This document shows positions 10,601-19,868 of a DNA stretch of 64,000 nucleotides, in pieces. This DNA comes from Euglena gracilis. Lineage: Eukaryota; Euglenida; Euglenophyceae; Euglenales. A program made the translations under genes and the position numbers. Each line of letters starts with the position of its first letter. The first letter of the stretch is position 1. The notes under the pieces were generated by a model. That model was not told where the DNA came from. It was given only the letters and a program-made list of their open reading frames with translations, and searched no databases. The stretch covers positions 18,952,691-19,016,690 of the forward strand of contig CP154955.1 of assembly GCA_039621445.1 (NCBI GenBank), given 5' to 3'.

Positions 10601-11527
10601 GGGTCTTATTCATGGGGGGGGGGTCCATTTTATGGATTTTTGCTGGAAAAATTTTCGACCCCCAAAATGTCCAAAAATGACACCCCAAAATACCACTTTT
10701 CGAAAAATTCGGCGCTTTGCGCCAGACAAATAGGGTAAAATATGCTGAATTGTGTGAAAACAGTCCCAAAATAGCAGATTTTCCCCCCAAAAATGTACCA
10801 TTTTTCAAAAATCCGGCGCTTCGCGCCGGCAGGGGGGTCTTATTCATGGGGGGGGGTCCATTTCATGGATTTTTGCTCGGACCGGCCAGGGGGGGTCTTA
10901 TTTTTTGGGGGGGGTCCATTTTATGGGGGGGGTCTTATTTTTGGGGGGGGTTTACTTCATGCGTCCTTCCATCGCTGCGCCCACAGACTGCTTTGTCCTT
11001 CTGCTCCACTCCCCTTCATATGCGCCACCCTGTGTCTCCGCTTCGGCCTTCTGCAAGCACACACCGTTGAGTCCACTCGATGAAGGCTGCCTCTGTATCC
11101 CCTCTCCCCAGTTCGGCCCTTGCCCGTGACTTGGCTTAATTGCAAGAAATCATGCATTGGCACGTCTCGGCTGCCTGGCGCCCTCTGCCAAAACCACGAT
11201 GTCAGAGCATATGCGCAATCATGCTGCACCGCGATCCCAAAAACAAACCGTAATGACATTCCAAAATAAAATTTATTTGGGTGTGTCGGCTGTGCCCGCG
11301 GCGCAGCGTGTGTGGGGGGGGGGGCGCGTTGGCCCTGCCCCGGCCCCGGCGGCCTGGGCGGAGGGCAGGACGGTGAGGTACAGCACCACCTCCGCGGCGC
11401 AGTCCGCGGCGGGCAGTTGCCGGGGGCAGCCGCAGAAGTGGGGGCCGGCCGCCGGCCCCGGCCGCACGCCGGGGCACAGGCACAGCAACAGCAGCAGCAG
11501 CGGTGGGAGGCGGAGGGGCGGCCGCAT
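1029..11527 (-). CDS. Gene C: signal-peptide protein with basic C-terminal tail
   Basis: Begins with an N-terminal signal peptide at 11.5 kb and ends in a strongly basic exon and stop at 1.03 kb, so the product probably enters the secretory pathway. Intermediate exons contain Cys and N-glycosylation sequons (NVT, NAS, NRSS). I compared it with PIG-T/Gpi16 (N-terminal 'xVxLPSG' and a Trp-rich segment YLWLWNTL...PWRALAGL) and with HAP2/GCS1 (N-terminal C..D C...V..L.V). Neither fits across exons, so no family is assigned, and a transmembrane segment was not located. It could be more than one gene. One exon is split by the TIR element 4009-4313. Confidence 0.45.
1505..1665. repeat. (TG)n array
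   Basis: TG/CG dinucleotide array with TGCGTG interruptions, inside a gene C intron. Confidence 0.9.
2640..2890 (-). CDS. Gene C probable exon with one frame change
   Basis: Reads GGRSFRHPTGFGVPWEARWR then AVPCNRSSVCVQPRPGRCWA. After the G6C4 run near 2735 the sensible frame becomes RACPGVRDEEGATVYRGKRL then WW at donor TGG|GTGAGG. Cys-rich and with a sequon, as expected of a lumenal domain. Confidence 0.4.
2930..3490. repeat. Nested inverted-repeat region with perfect hairpin
   Basis: 31-nt perfect arms at 3164-3194 and 3203-3233 (GGGGTCCCCCTGTGTGC... ) with an 8-nt loop, extended by CCAACTGGGGTTAA / TTAACCCAAGTTGG. Outer GGCCGCGGCCC-rich segments (2925-2990; 3395-3450) pair imperfectly. 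Probably a folded non-autonomous element in a gene C intron. Confidence 0.6.
3690..3740. repeat. Fragment of the AATAGAAGC repeat
   Basis: CCCCAAATAGAAGCCCCCCG followed by GGGATTTCTATTCGGGG: the same inverted module as in 24215-24378, reduced to a short hairpin. Confidence 0.45.
3915..4008 (-). CDS. Gene C exon, part downstream of the inserted TIR element
   Basis: Reads PNVTEWLLYRPFNASLFHGQ then RLRWHPSPRGSVCPI. It has two sequons (NVT, NAS) and no ATG. It continues the frame of the 4314-4450 segment across the element. Confidence 0.5.
4001..4321. mobile_element. TIR element with perfect 8-bp TSD inside a coding exon
   Basis: Element 4009-4313 (305 bp) flanked by GTTGGGGG at 4001-4008 and 4314-4321. 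Left end CAGGGGTTTTTTTTTAAGACC; right end, inverted, CAGGGATTTTTTTAAGTTTGG. The interior holds G/C runs, 'AAAAATGGCCGAAAAAT'-like sequence and the palindrome TCGGCGCCTGCGGCGCCGA. No ORF. Looks like a non-autonomous DNA element (hAT-like 8-bp TSD) or an introner. Confidence 0.85.
4314..4450 (-). CDS. Gene C exon, part upstream of the inserted TIR element
   Basis: Reads TRYPARWLLAAAARTAARHV, IDLTSALPLRARGPSIPP, then TAPTSPN. The frame runs into the TIR element and would stop within a few codons (QGFF stop). Removing the element and one 8-bp repeat joins ...TSPN directly to VTEWLLYRPF in the same frame. Confidence 0.5.
4772..4815 (-). CDS. Gene C short exon with canonical borders
   Basis: Small GC-rich segment between CTCTTTCAG and GTGAGTGT on the minus strand, a textbook acceptor and donor. 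The coding frame cannot be fixed from so short a piece (for example PTLPQRQRCRRCVARVL). Confidence 0.35.
5330..5560 (-). CDS. Gene C probable exon: YLWLWNTL segment
   Basis: Frame AVGGIGPGESLPPGAAGD, GRPGPAPYLWLWNTLASPVP, then LAAATIPPGPRPWRALAGLT. The Trp-rich helix followed by PWRALAGL resembles the LWVWF...WKELSNVLSG region of PIG-T, a weak match. Confidence 0.4.
6180..6480 (-). CDS. GC-rich block, probable gene C exon, frame uncertain
   Basis: Open in several minus frames; the most plausible includes ELALAPPFGAYARLEGHGGL then GWVGVAAPLASRAGA. Borders were not determined. Confidence 0.3.
6840..7113 (-). CDS. Gene C probable exon
   Basis: Frame ALAAATADGALLFPSAVHKA, QTSCPAGVVGLLRAPLAPDD, then PAAFVRLVQAVARVDWACRG. 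Acceptor CTCCACAG at about 7114. A C9 run near 7085 shifts the frame between the acceptor and this segment. The TIR element 7133-7602 sits about 20 bp upstream. Confidence 0.45.
7125..7610. mobile_element. TIR element, 470 bp, perfect TSD
   Basis: Element 7133-7602. Ends CATACATCTCTTTAAGG and (inverted) CATACATCTCTCTAAGG, one mismatch in 17. TSD GCGGGCAT at 7125-7132 and 7603-7610. Interior repeats 'GGGCTGGCTAG' and a palindrome TTCGGCGCTTTGCGCCGAA at about 7415-7433. Confidence 0.85.
8735..8840 (-). CDS. Gene C probable exon
   Basis: After acceptor GACCCAG at about 8841: FLKVVFLASKPEEAAAARAL then HLPCICASPSP. The donor is not identified. It lies just left of the TIR element 8903-9439. Confidence 0.4.
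8903..9439. mobile_element. Element with perfect 23-bp inverted ends
   Basis: 8903-8925 (ATGGCACAAAGTGGGG...CCAT) is the exact reverse complement of 9417-9439. Inside each end lies a CCCCATACCCC microsatellite (8930-9015; 9335-9412) and in the middle an imperfect tandem duplication starting AATAAACCTCATCTT at about 9018 and 9100. No clear target duplication. Confidence 0.7.
9018..9165. repeat. Imperfect tandem duplication
   Basis: AATAAACCTCATCTT... followed by a TTTTGCAAGCTAATCGCGC / TTTTGCAGACAAATAGCGC block, two copies starting at about 9018 and 9100, inside the TIR element 8903-9439. Confidence 0.6.
9783..9863 (-). CDS. Gene C small exon
   Basis: After acceptor CTGCCAG the frame NLKGGTFLARWRKLDPGQTS then PLHPFCG ends at donor GG|GTGCTG. 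A second frame (QPEGGHILGAVAEAG...) would use a donor at 9756. The first is more protein-like. Confidence 0.4.
10535..10954. mobile_element. TAAACCCCC-TAAGAC element, copy 1
   Basis: Inverted ends TAAACCCCCCCCCAAAAATA / ...TATTTTTGGGGGGGGTTTA. Internal modules alternate GGGGTCTTATT and GGGGTCCATTTYATGG, with palindromes CGGCGCTTTGCGCC and CCGGCGCTTCGCGCCGG. Nearly the same sequence occurs at 50632-51047. Confidence 0.8.
11300..11527 (-). CDS. Gene C exon 1: signal peptide
   Basis: ATG at 11525-11527 (context GGCGCCATGC). Reads MRPPLRLPPLLLLLLCLCPG then VRPGPAAG: a basic n-region, a nine-residue Leu/Pro h-region and small residues before a likely cleavage near residue 24-28. The mature part reads PHFCGCPRQLPAADCAAEVV then LYLTVLPSAQ. 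A C run near 11310 blurs the 3' border. Confidence 0.6.
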
Positions 11528-11679
11528 GGCGCCCGGCGGCGGGGCATCCACGTGGCCCCGCGGGTCAGAGCACCGGGCGGTCGGCCTGAGTGGTGCGGGA
11601 GAAGGCCGCGGGGTTGCAAACCAGCCCCCCCCCCCCCAAGAGCTTTGATGCCTTCTTGTGGTGGTGGGCAAGCACCTAT

Positions 11680-12815
11680 GACAGATTCCAAATTTTAGCC
11701 CGCGGTCGGCTGCGGTCGGCAGCGGTCGGCTGCGGTCGGCAGCGGTCGGCAGCGGTCGGCAAAATAGTTGGCTGTAGGTGGGGGCAGGCCATCACACAAT
11801 CCACTGTTGCCGACTTTTGGCCACTTTTCGCTGCTTTTGGCCATTTTTTGATGCTTTTGGACTGCTTTTGGCCACTGTTGCCAACTTTTGGTCGATTTTT
11901 GCTGCCTTTGCCCATTATTTCCTGCCTTTTGCTTTCTTTTGGTCACTTTTGTTCCTTTTGCCCACTTTTTGCTGTGGTTTGGCTGCTTTTGGCCAGCTTT
12001 TGCTTTGCTTTGACCTCTTTTGACCACTGTTGGCCTCTTAACCCACTTTTGACCACTTTTCTCTGCTTTTGGCCATTTTTACCCACTTCTGGCCACTTTC
12101 AGGCCACTTTAAACGTCTTTTTGTTGCTTCTGACATCAAGAGGAGTCAAATGTGACCTAAAAATGGCCTAAAAGTGGCAAAATGTGGTTAAAATGGCCAA
12201 AAATTCCAAAAACAGGCAAAAATAACAAAAAAAATGCCCCAAAATGGCCCAAAATGACCCTGCTTTTGGCCGATTTGGGTCACTTTAGCAGCTTTTGTTC
12301 ACCTTTGGCAACAAACTGGCGCAAAATGTTGAAAATGGTCAAATTGGACCAAAAAGAGACCAAAAAATGGGCAAAAATAACAAAAGCAAAGGTTGAAAGT
12401 GGCTTTAAATGGTCAAAAATGGCCCTAAATGGCCCAAAATGGCCCAAGAGCAGGACAAAATGGCCCAAAATTACGAGAAGTGGGCAAAAAGTGGCCAAAA
12501 ATGGTCAAAATAGGTCAAAATGGGTGAATTATGGTGGCAAATGGGCCAAAAGGGGACAAAAGCGACCAAAAATGGCCAAAAATGGCCAAAAGTGGCCAAA
12601 AGTGGCAACATGAGCCAGATGAGCCAGAAAAATCTCAACATCTGGGATAAAAATGAGCCTAATTCCTCATTGGTCACTGAAAATTTGACATCAATTAGAA
12701 AAAAGTTGCGCGGTCGGCTGCGGTCGGCTGCGGTCGGCACCCCACCTATGACAGTCCTGAAACCCGTGGTCGGCCGCGGTCGGCTGCGGTCGGCTGCGGT
12801 CGGCATAGGTGCCTG
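11680..12815. repeat. Long degenerate TTTTGGCC / GGCCAAAA inverted repeat between GCGGTCGGCT arrays
   Basis: Left end CACCTATGACAG then (GCGGTCGGCT)n at 11700-11765. Plus strand 11815-12135 is a degenerate CTTTTGGCCACTTTTG repeat; 12165-12610 is its complement type (AAATGGCCAAAA). A second GCGGTCGGCT array with another CACCTATGACAG lies at 12708-12805. No exon seen. Confidence 0.7.
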
Positions 12816-13592
12816 GCGGTGGGTCCGTTTGGTTGTCTGCTGACCCCCACCCTCCACGGGGAACAGTACTCCCTCCCCCTTCAAACATTGGCAATGCTTG
12901 GCGAAGTGTTGCTATCGGGGGGGGGGGGGATACACAAATCCCTCACCATGGCGTTTTCCTTCCTCCACTCCAGAAACAGCTCCAGAAACAAGTGACGTTT
13001 GGATTGAATAAGTGACGTTTGGATTGAATGGGTGGTTTACCCCTCCATCCTCTGAACAGGTGAGGGGAATGTTTACCAGGTGGTCGGTACAAGGCGACAC
13101 GTGCAGATTCCCTGGGGGATTTGGGGGAACAACCATGATCTTTTCGAACACCGCACTTGTGTGGATCGCATCAGTCCGGACCCCTGGTCGGACCTCACCT
13201 GTGCAGAAAAAAAAAACCCAATGCACAGCGCCAGAAAACATTTGGGGTTAAAGAAAAAGTTCAAAAACTCGTTTTTGCGCACCTGTTCAAAAACTGGCCA
13301 AAGCATATGAAACAAAACTCACTTCCTCAGGGCTTTGCACTGGGGAAGAAAAAAATTCGTTTCGGGGGGTTCCTCCTTTCCTCCTTTCGGGGACCTCCTC
13401 CAGGCTGTGACCGACCCCCCCCCCTGCTTTCCCTTGTACAAAACCAACCACTAACCATTCATACGGAGGGGGAACAGGGCATGACAAAAATGAAAAAAAA
13501 GTTTAATAATATGCGGAAAATGCGATTTTGGGCACACTTTGATCACAAATTAATGCGAAAATTCCTGAAAAGAAAAATATACATTTGTTGGT

Positions 13593-14018
13593 GGTTCTCA
13601 ACAATCTTTGCTTGAGGAACCGGGGGGGGGGTCCACTGGCTGGCCATTTTGCTGGACACTGGAAAGAGGATTAGCCAGACCCCCCCCCCCCTCGGACCGG
13701 GGGTTCCCTCGGTGGAATTTTTTTTCCAGTCGGGAGAAATGGTCAATAAAAATGAGATTTTTAATGTGCTTTGGTTGATTCTGTTCCAAAAAAAAACCAA
13801 AAATGGCAAAAATGGGCATTTCTGGCAACCAAGGGTTTCAAAAAAATTCGGAGCTTCACACCGGTCACTGGAAAAAAATTTCCATTACCTACCCTGCTAG
13901 CGGACCCCCCCCCCCGGGGTCCACTAGGGTTTCCACTAGCCAAATTTTGACAAGCTGCAGTCCAGCCCCCCCCCCCCCCCGGGTACTGCAAACCCTTAAG
14001 CAAAAGCTTTGGTTCCAA
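13593..14018. mobile_element. Degenerate TIR element of the CTTAAGC subfamily
   Basis: Body 13601-14010 aligns by eye with 37095-37539 (CTGGACACTGGAAA, GAGATTTTTAAT, TGATTCTGTTCCAAAA, CTAGCGGAC, GCTGCAGTCCAGCC, TACTGCAAACCCTTAAGC). Ends are diverged; flanks GGTTCTCA / GGTTCCAA match 6 of 8. Confidence 0.7.
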
Positions 14019-14099
14019 ATACCCTGTGGGCCTGTGGTATATACTTTCCATAAGAAAATCATTTTTATGAAGTATTTCTCAACAGGCACTGTGACGAGG

Positions 14100-14560
14100 C
14101 AGGGTTGCAGGAGGAGGAAAGCGCAGGAGGAGGCTCTAGAGCCTCCTTGAACGACCTCAAACGCACGTTCGAGGAGGCTCTAGAATCTCTGAATAACGAG
14201 AGGGTTTAGAGTGTCTGGAGGTTGTGGAGAGCGTCGTTTGAGGTCGTTGGAGGTCGTTTAAAAAGGGTCTTCGAACGTACGTTCGAGGTTGCTCAAAGCA
14301 AAAAAACAACAAAAAAACAAACAAAATCTCTTGTGTAATGTGTGCTATGTGTGTGCAAATCCTTTTTGTAGGCAACTGTTCTGAGGGCCCAAACTACCTG
14401 CTTGCATGTACGTAGGAAGAGGCTCCACAGCCTCCCCAAACATCGTTCCAGGTTGTTCAAGAAGGCTTTTTAAACCCCTCTGTGGGGGGAGTAAAGAAAG
14501 AAATGTCCAAACAGGCTCGAGGTCGAACGTTCAATCTCAAGCCTCCTCCTACGGTAACCA
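14100..14560. repeat. GAGGAGGCTCTAG and TTCGAACGTACGTTCG palindromes
   Basis: Perfect palindromes AGGAGGCTCTAGAGCCTCCT (14128-14147) and TCGAACGTACGTTCGA (14271-14286), with further GAGGCTC, ACGTTCGAGG and GAGGTCGTT copies across the interval. Confidence 0.55.
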
Positions 14561-14688
14561 CCCCACTGATGAGATGCTTCTCAAAAATTTGACTGTTTGA
14601 AAAACAAACTTGACGCTTGAAATGGCATTATTCATTTCAACTATGTACACTGTTACACTACCAAATTTGGCTTAAATTAATCGTGGAA

Positions 14689-14699
14689 AAATAAACAAA

Positions 14700-14762
<63 letters not shown>

Positions 14763-14768
14763 ACCAAC

Positions 14769-14832
<64 letters not shown>

Positions 14833-14858
14833 ACATAATAATAATAATAATAAAAAAG
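14689..14858. repeat. (AAAT)n-(CAA)n-(TAA)n compound microsatellite
   Basis: About 17 AAAT units, then about 22 CAA units, then about 6 TAA units, contiguous. Confidence 0.9.
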
Positions 14859-16726
14859 GACCCAATCCCCTCTCCAATTAATAACCTCAATTTCCACGCT
14901 CACCGAAATTGCATGTCATACTTTCTGGACCTATCGCTTGTCACACTAGTGTGTCCCTGTAGGTGGAGGGGGCAACAATATGATTCTGCTGAACAAAATG
15001 CATACAATGTGTTGACAACATATTTACTTTGCCTAGTGGGCGTTGGTGCGGGGGGTCCAAGAAGAGTGATGATCCGAAGGCCTCTGGGTACAAAAATACT
15101 TCATCAAAATCTTTCCCCAAAATTCCTTTCAATTTTTTTCCAATTTATCCAAATATCAGCAAACACAATCATTTCAGAGGTTTTTTTCTGAAATCCTGCT
15201 AAAAGAAACCGGATTTGGTCCCCCCCCCCCACTCAGAGGTCGACCGTGGGGGGGGCCGACCCCACGACCTCACAACTGGGAGTTTGGGGGGATCACCCAC
15301 GCACCCACCCGTCCTTTCGGCGTCAAAGAAAAACTTGCCCCAAGGGGGGGAGGGGGGCTGCTAAACCAGCCAATGTTTGTCTCTGACAGGGGGGTGCGGT
15401 GGTCGTTTGACAGGGGGGGGGGCGACCCCAGATCAGCAAATAACTGGCCATGGCATAAGGCCATTGGGCTGTCTCTGTCCCTTTGGCATCGCCTTGTCCA
15501 CTTTTGGCGAGTTTTAACCTCCCCTCCTTGCCGTTGACACGCCAATGTTCCAGGAAAGGCCGGTGACATGGGGGGGGGGGTGTCAACGACACGCCGTGTC
15601 AGCAACAAGGGGGGGGGAATCACATTTTTGGCCGCTTTTTTGGCACTTTCGGCATTTTTATTTGCCACAGTGGCCACTTTTAGCCAATGTTGTTGGTATC
15701 CTCAACCCTACCACCCACCCACCCTCATAAACAGAGCCAAGGGTGCAGCAATGCCACCGCCACCATCCCCATGAATGGAGCCACCCCCCATTGACAGGGC
15801 TTGCTGAAACCCGGAGGCAGGTCTGTGAGAGCTCCAAAGAGCACATTAAGACAGAAAACCTGCATTCAGGCTCAGCGATGGGGTGTTCGAATCAATGAAA
15901 AGATGGAATGATTTTTTTTTAAAAAGGCATCAGCGGAAACGTATGCTACAGAACCCCCTGACCTCGGTCGGAAGAACAATTCACGAGATGACGGCAAGCA
16001 GTGATGTGTCGGGCGGCCCTCTGAATGGGCTCCTGCAGCCAGTTAGGCTGCCTGAAGAAGCATGTCTGGGTTTGATGACTGGGAGGGGATGGGATTCTGG
16101 GTGTAAATAACACCTTTTCACAAAAAAATTTCCATTTTGGCTGAAAATGGGTATTTTGATGAAACTAGCACAAAATAATTTGGTATTGAATTGGTATCTT
16201 GACCACAGTTGTGGACAATGAGAATTTGTTTTAAGCAGAAGCCACCCCAAAAAGTTTTGATTCCACCCCAGTATGAACTAAAATGAATCACATCTCATAC
16301 CTCAAACATTCCAGGACCTTGGAAAAAGACAGATATCTTGTGGTTGACTTGCTCTTTTTTTGTTCGAAAATTGCATCATTTCGTTAATTGCACCACAGAC
16401 ATTGTAGATATTGTATAAGATATGCCAGAATCAGAAGACAACAAAGAAAAGGTGAAAAGATCAAATAAAACAAAATCAACCAAAACAAACAACAAACGGG
16501 AATATATAAAATGAATGAATTTGTTCAAACCTTTAAAAATTCAACGGTGTAAATTGATAGTGTGCAGTGGTGAGTCACGCCGTATTATTCCCAATCACCA
16601 CCAGCGACAATCCTGAAAAATCCTGACAACACTTTTTTGGCCCGTTGTGGGGTTGTGGGGTTGTTGGGCTGTGGGCAGGGGGGGGGGGAAAATGCAACTG
16701 GGCCCTTCAAATTATGCAAGTCAAAA

Positions 16727-17105
16727 AAATGCAAAAAAATGCAAAAAAATGCAAAAAAATGCAAATAAATGCAACTTGCATGAAAAACCTGAGAAAAAGC
16801 TGGAATATAACAGAGCTTTGCTGCCTAAGATCAAAAAAAATTTCCAGGGCAAAATATTTTATGCAAAAAAATGCAAAAAAAATGCAAAAAAATCATATGG
16901 CAATCAACAACAAAAATTTTTTCCAGGGCAAAATATTTTATGTAGAAAATGCAAAAATATGCAAAAAAATTCAAACATATGGCAACCAACTACAAAATTT
17001 TTTTCCGGGGAAAATATTTTATGCAAAAAAATGCAAAAAAAAATGCAAAAAATGCAAATTTCGGGAAAAGCCGATTATGCAAAAAAATGCAAATTATGCA
17101 AGTTG
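16727..17105. repeat. ATGCAAAAA-type tandem repeat
   Basis: Degenerate 9-11 bp units (AAAAAAATGC) with three longer inserts CAGGGCAAAATATTTTATG at about 16845, 16924 and a variant at 17006. Open on the plus strand only because the unit lacks stops in two frames. Confidence 0.65.
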
Positions 17106-17692
17106 CATTTCCCCCCCCCCTGCTGTGGGGCAGCAGCCAGCCCCGATTTTGGCCCGGCCCAGCCGCAGCAGCCTTCTGGGGGGGGGGGGGTTTCAAAGAG
17201 GAAAAAACGTTGTCCGGAAAAATCTCATTTGTCTTTTTCCCTGTGATTTTTAGGAATTTTCGAATTTTTTTGGGAAAGCCGCTGTTTTTGGGGGAGGGAA
17301 AACTTTGTTGCAGTAAAACAGAGGGCAAGCAGCACTGTATCTAATACCCCACTGAGATCGGCTGGGACATGAATGGCACTTCTTCCACAGTCAGGGACCT
17401 CCCAAAGCTGAAAGCCCCCACCCCCACATGCATTTCTGATTGTTTGGAAAGTGGTTCTCCCCTCCAGAAGTAATTCACCAACACACAGCGACGACCCGTC
17501 CCCCGAAGTCCCCCAAACTCCAGAGGGAGGCCCACCGGTCGGCCAGCCCACATTCAAAAGCGACCGGGTTGGGACAATCACAGACCGCAACGCCAACTGC
17601 CGCTCATGCGTCAGCCAAAGGCTGGGCATGCGGAGAGGCGGCGAGGGGGGAGGAGGGAGGCGGGGGGCGGGGAAGGGGGGCAGCAGGTGATC

Positions 17693-17820
17693 ACACCCGG
17701 CCCTCGTCGCTGTCCGCTTCAGGGCCGGCCGGGAGGTGGGCTGGGGGGGCTGCCAAGAAGAGATGGGCGAGGCCAAGAATCCCACTCATGGTTTCTTTGC
17801 GCGCAGCTTCCTTTTCGGCA
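17693..17820 (-). CDS. Possible 3' exon of gene B
   Basis: After an acceptor CTGGAAAG the block is open in two frames. One reads SAEKEAARKETMSGILGLAH then LFLAAPPAHLPAGPEADSDE, with donor CCGG|GTGTGA. The other reads VPKRKLRAKKP and stops, like a C-terminal nuclear localisation signal. Which, if either, is used cannot be told from sequence. Confidence 0.3.
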
Positions 17821-18001
17821 CTTTCCAGATGACGTCCAACAAAAACTCCAGAAAATACACTCTGGCGTTCATTTGACGATTGTTTGACTCACACGGGGCA
17901 CGGGGAAAACTGGGCACATATGATCAACCCCCAACGCAATCGACCCCCCCCCCCAAAATGAACATCCCAAACACAACCTCCCTAGCCATCTGCAATACAC
18001 T

Positions 18002-18350
18002 GGAAAAATGGACTAGCTAGACCCCCCTGGACAGGGGGTCAGGGGTCCCCCCCCGACTGGGAAAAAATTTTCCTCTGGCGCTGCGCGCCGAGGTGGAAAT
18101 GAGATTTTTAATTGGTTTTTTTGCTGATCTTATCAAAAAAAAATAATCCCAAAAATGCTCAAAAAATGGGCATTTTGGGCGATTTTGGGGGGTCCCAAAA
18201 TCACTGGAAAATTTTTCCGCCGGCTAGCCCTGCTAGCGGCCCCCCCCCCTGGGGGATCCACTAGAATTCCCACTGGTCAAATTTGGACTAGCTGTAGTCC
18301 AGCCCCCCACCACCCGGGGGGGGGGGTACTACGAACCCTTAATGAAGGCC
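18002..18350. mobile_element. Truncated element of the CTTAAGC subfamily
   Basis: Shares with 37.1 and 13.6 kb the stretches GGACTAGCTAGACCC, GGCGCTGCGCGCC, GAGATTTTTAATTGG, CTAGCCCTGCTAGCGG and TGGACTAGCTGTAGTCC; the right end is degenerate (ACGAACCCTTAATGAAGGCC), the left end missing. Confidence 0.65.
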
Positions 18351-18715
18351 TATTCTCCATACCTCTCCATAGAAACACCAACAGGCAGAGCGCAAAGAAC
18401 TGCATTCCACGACTTTTGGGTCATACACTCGACATTTCTGTCTGGAAAAAAGGTTCGAGTGGAATTTTCTCAAACATTGAGAAATTTGGGGGAAAATGAG
18501 GGCAATTGCGTATCATATTACCCCAATGAAATGAAACATCACAATCCATGACAGAGGCCATCACCTCCAAAGAAAAAAATGCCAGAAAATGCCATTCTAT
18601 GATGCAGGGGGGTTTCCCCATTGCTTGGCAGACCTCTCCCCTCCACGTTCAGACAGCCTTGCCCTGTCCTCAGGGATGGGCTGGGGTTCAGTCAGCCACC
18701 AGCTCAAGGCCCCCC

Positions 18716-19033
18716 CAGGGTTTGATATAAGGGCAGGTGGGAGGGGTCGGACTCCCCCAGTCCAGAATGGGGGGGGTGGGGACACCCCCCTCTTGTGCAG
18801 TGGCACAGTCTGGGTTACTGATTCGTTCCGGCCAAAAAAAATTGTCTCCCCCCAATCGGCCAAAACGGCCATTTTGGACACTTTTTGGGCAAAAGTTTGC
18901 CAAAAATGCCCAAAAACTTTGGAAAGAAAAATTTGACCTTTGGGGGTTCCGGGTCCCCCTGTGTGCATTGTGGCTGTTTGTTTGTTACCTTTATCCGCAT
19001 TTCTGGCCTGGGGCCGTTTTTCGCCTCTAGCCC

Positions 19034-19093
<60 letters not shown>

Positions 19094-19236
19094 TGCGTGC
19101 GCGCGCGCGCGTGTGTGTGTGTGTGTGTGTGCGTGTGTACGGAGGTGGCCGGAGCCTGGGGATCCCCAAGGTTGGTCCAACCGCCCCAGGTCTAGGAGGG
19201 GGACATTCCCCACCCCCCACCTTATATTGAACCCTG
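18716..19236. mobile_element. TIR element of the GATATAA subfamily carrying a (TG)n array
   Basis: Left CAGGGTTTGATATAAGG, right (inverted) CAGGGTTCAATATAAGG: 17-bp TIRs with two differences. Flanks are both C-rich and no clean duplication is visible. A (TG)n(CGTG)n array (19036-19137) expanded inside it. Its right end lies 12 bp from the donor of gene B exon 9. Confidence 0.75.
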
Positions 19237-19248
19237 GCCCCAGCCTAC

Positions 19249-19868
19249 ATGGCGCAAGCGCCACGGGGCCGGCCCGCCCTGGCCCCAGTTCTCCACCACG
19301 GGTTCCACGGGCTTCGGGGGCACGTCCCCGTCGGGGCGGTGGGGCAGCAGCGGGTAGTGCTGGGAGGCGGTTGGGGGCAGCGGGTACAGCGAGCGGGTCG
19401 GGGCGGGGACGGAGGCGTGGGTCGGGGCCGGGATGAACGTCTGGGCGGGCACGGAGCCGGAGGGGTGGGCCGGGGGCAGAGGTGTTTCAGGGACCCAGAG
19501 CCACCCACCCTGGGGGGGGACCCAGTTGTACGGCTTAAATGGAGGCAAACCAAAGTTGAAGGCCGGGAAACCCTGTCCCCCCTTGGGGGTTTGGGCTTCC
19601 CGAAGACGGCAACCTCTGGCCGGGGGGCCGTAGCCGCGGTGGGACTGTACGGTGGTGGCGGCCGCGGCGGGCACGGACGCCGGCGCGGCGGCGACGGCAG
19701 TGAGGGCCACCGTGCGGGCCACGAAGCGGGTGCCGACCGGGTCCACCGACTGCACCGCGAAGAATGCGTACCGGTCCTTGTCCCCGGCCGCAGGGCCGCG
19801 GGGCGGGGGGGGGGTGGTCGTGATCCAGCCCGACGATGAGGCGAGGTGGCGGGTTGGGTCGCACACAG
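19249..19868 (-). CDS. Gene B exon 9: Pro-rich C-terminal region
   Basis: Reads GDKDRYAFFAVQSVDPVGTR then FVARTVALTAVAAAPASV, followed by a low-complexity Pro/Tyr/Val tail (PFKPYNWVPPQGGW; HYPLLPHRPDGDVPPKP; VVENWGQGG). Donor CGCCAT|GTAGGC at 19248; the TIR element 18716-19236 begins 12 bp further into the intron. The right border is uncertain. Confidence 0.55.

Larger units (their letters stand above)
11530..17690. other. No supported gene between genes C and B
   Basis: Holds the TTTTGGCC inverted repeat (11.7-12.8), an element (13.6-14.0), palindromes (14.1-14.5), compound microsatellite (14.7), C/G-run repeats (15.2-15.6) and the ATGCAAAAA repeat (16.7-17.1). Long open frames at 17.2-17.8 kb lack splice or start context. 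Confidence 0.5.

Noticed and set aside
11301-11527. Gene C as HAP2/GCS1 gamete fusogen
   Set aside because: The N-terminal Cys/Val pattern is suggestive, but no later exon shows the HAP2 fusion-loop region or Cys pattern, so the name was not used.
16645-17344. 200-codon Lys/Asn-rich plus-strand ORFs (MQKNAKK...)
   Set aside because: Translation of the ATGCAAAAA tandem repeat; two frames give near-identical repeats.
17225-17785. 186-codon minus ORF
   Set aside because: Crosses G-run repeats; only the 17693-17820 piece in a different frame is worth keeping as tentative.
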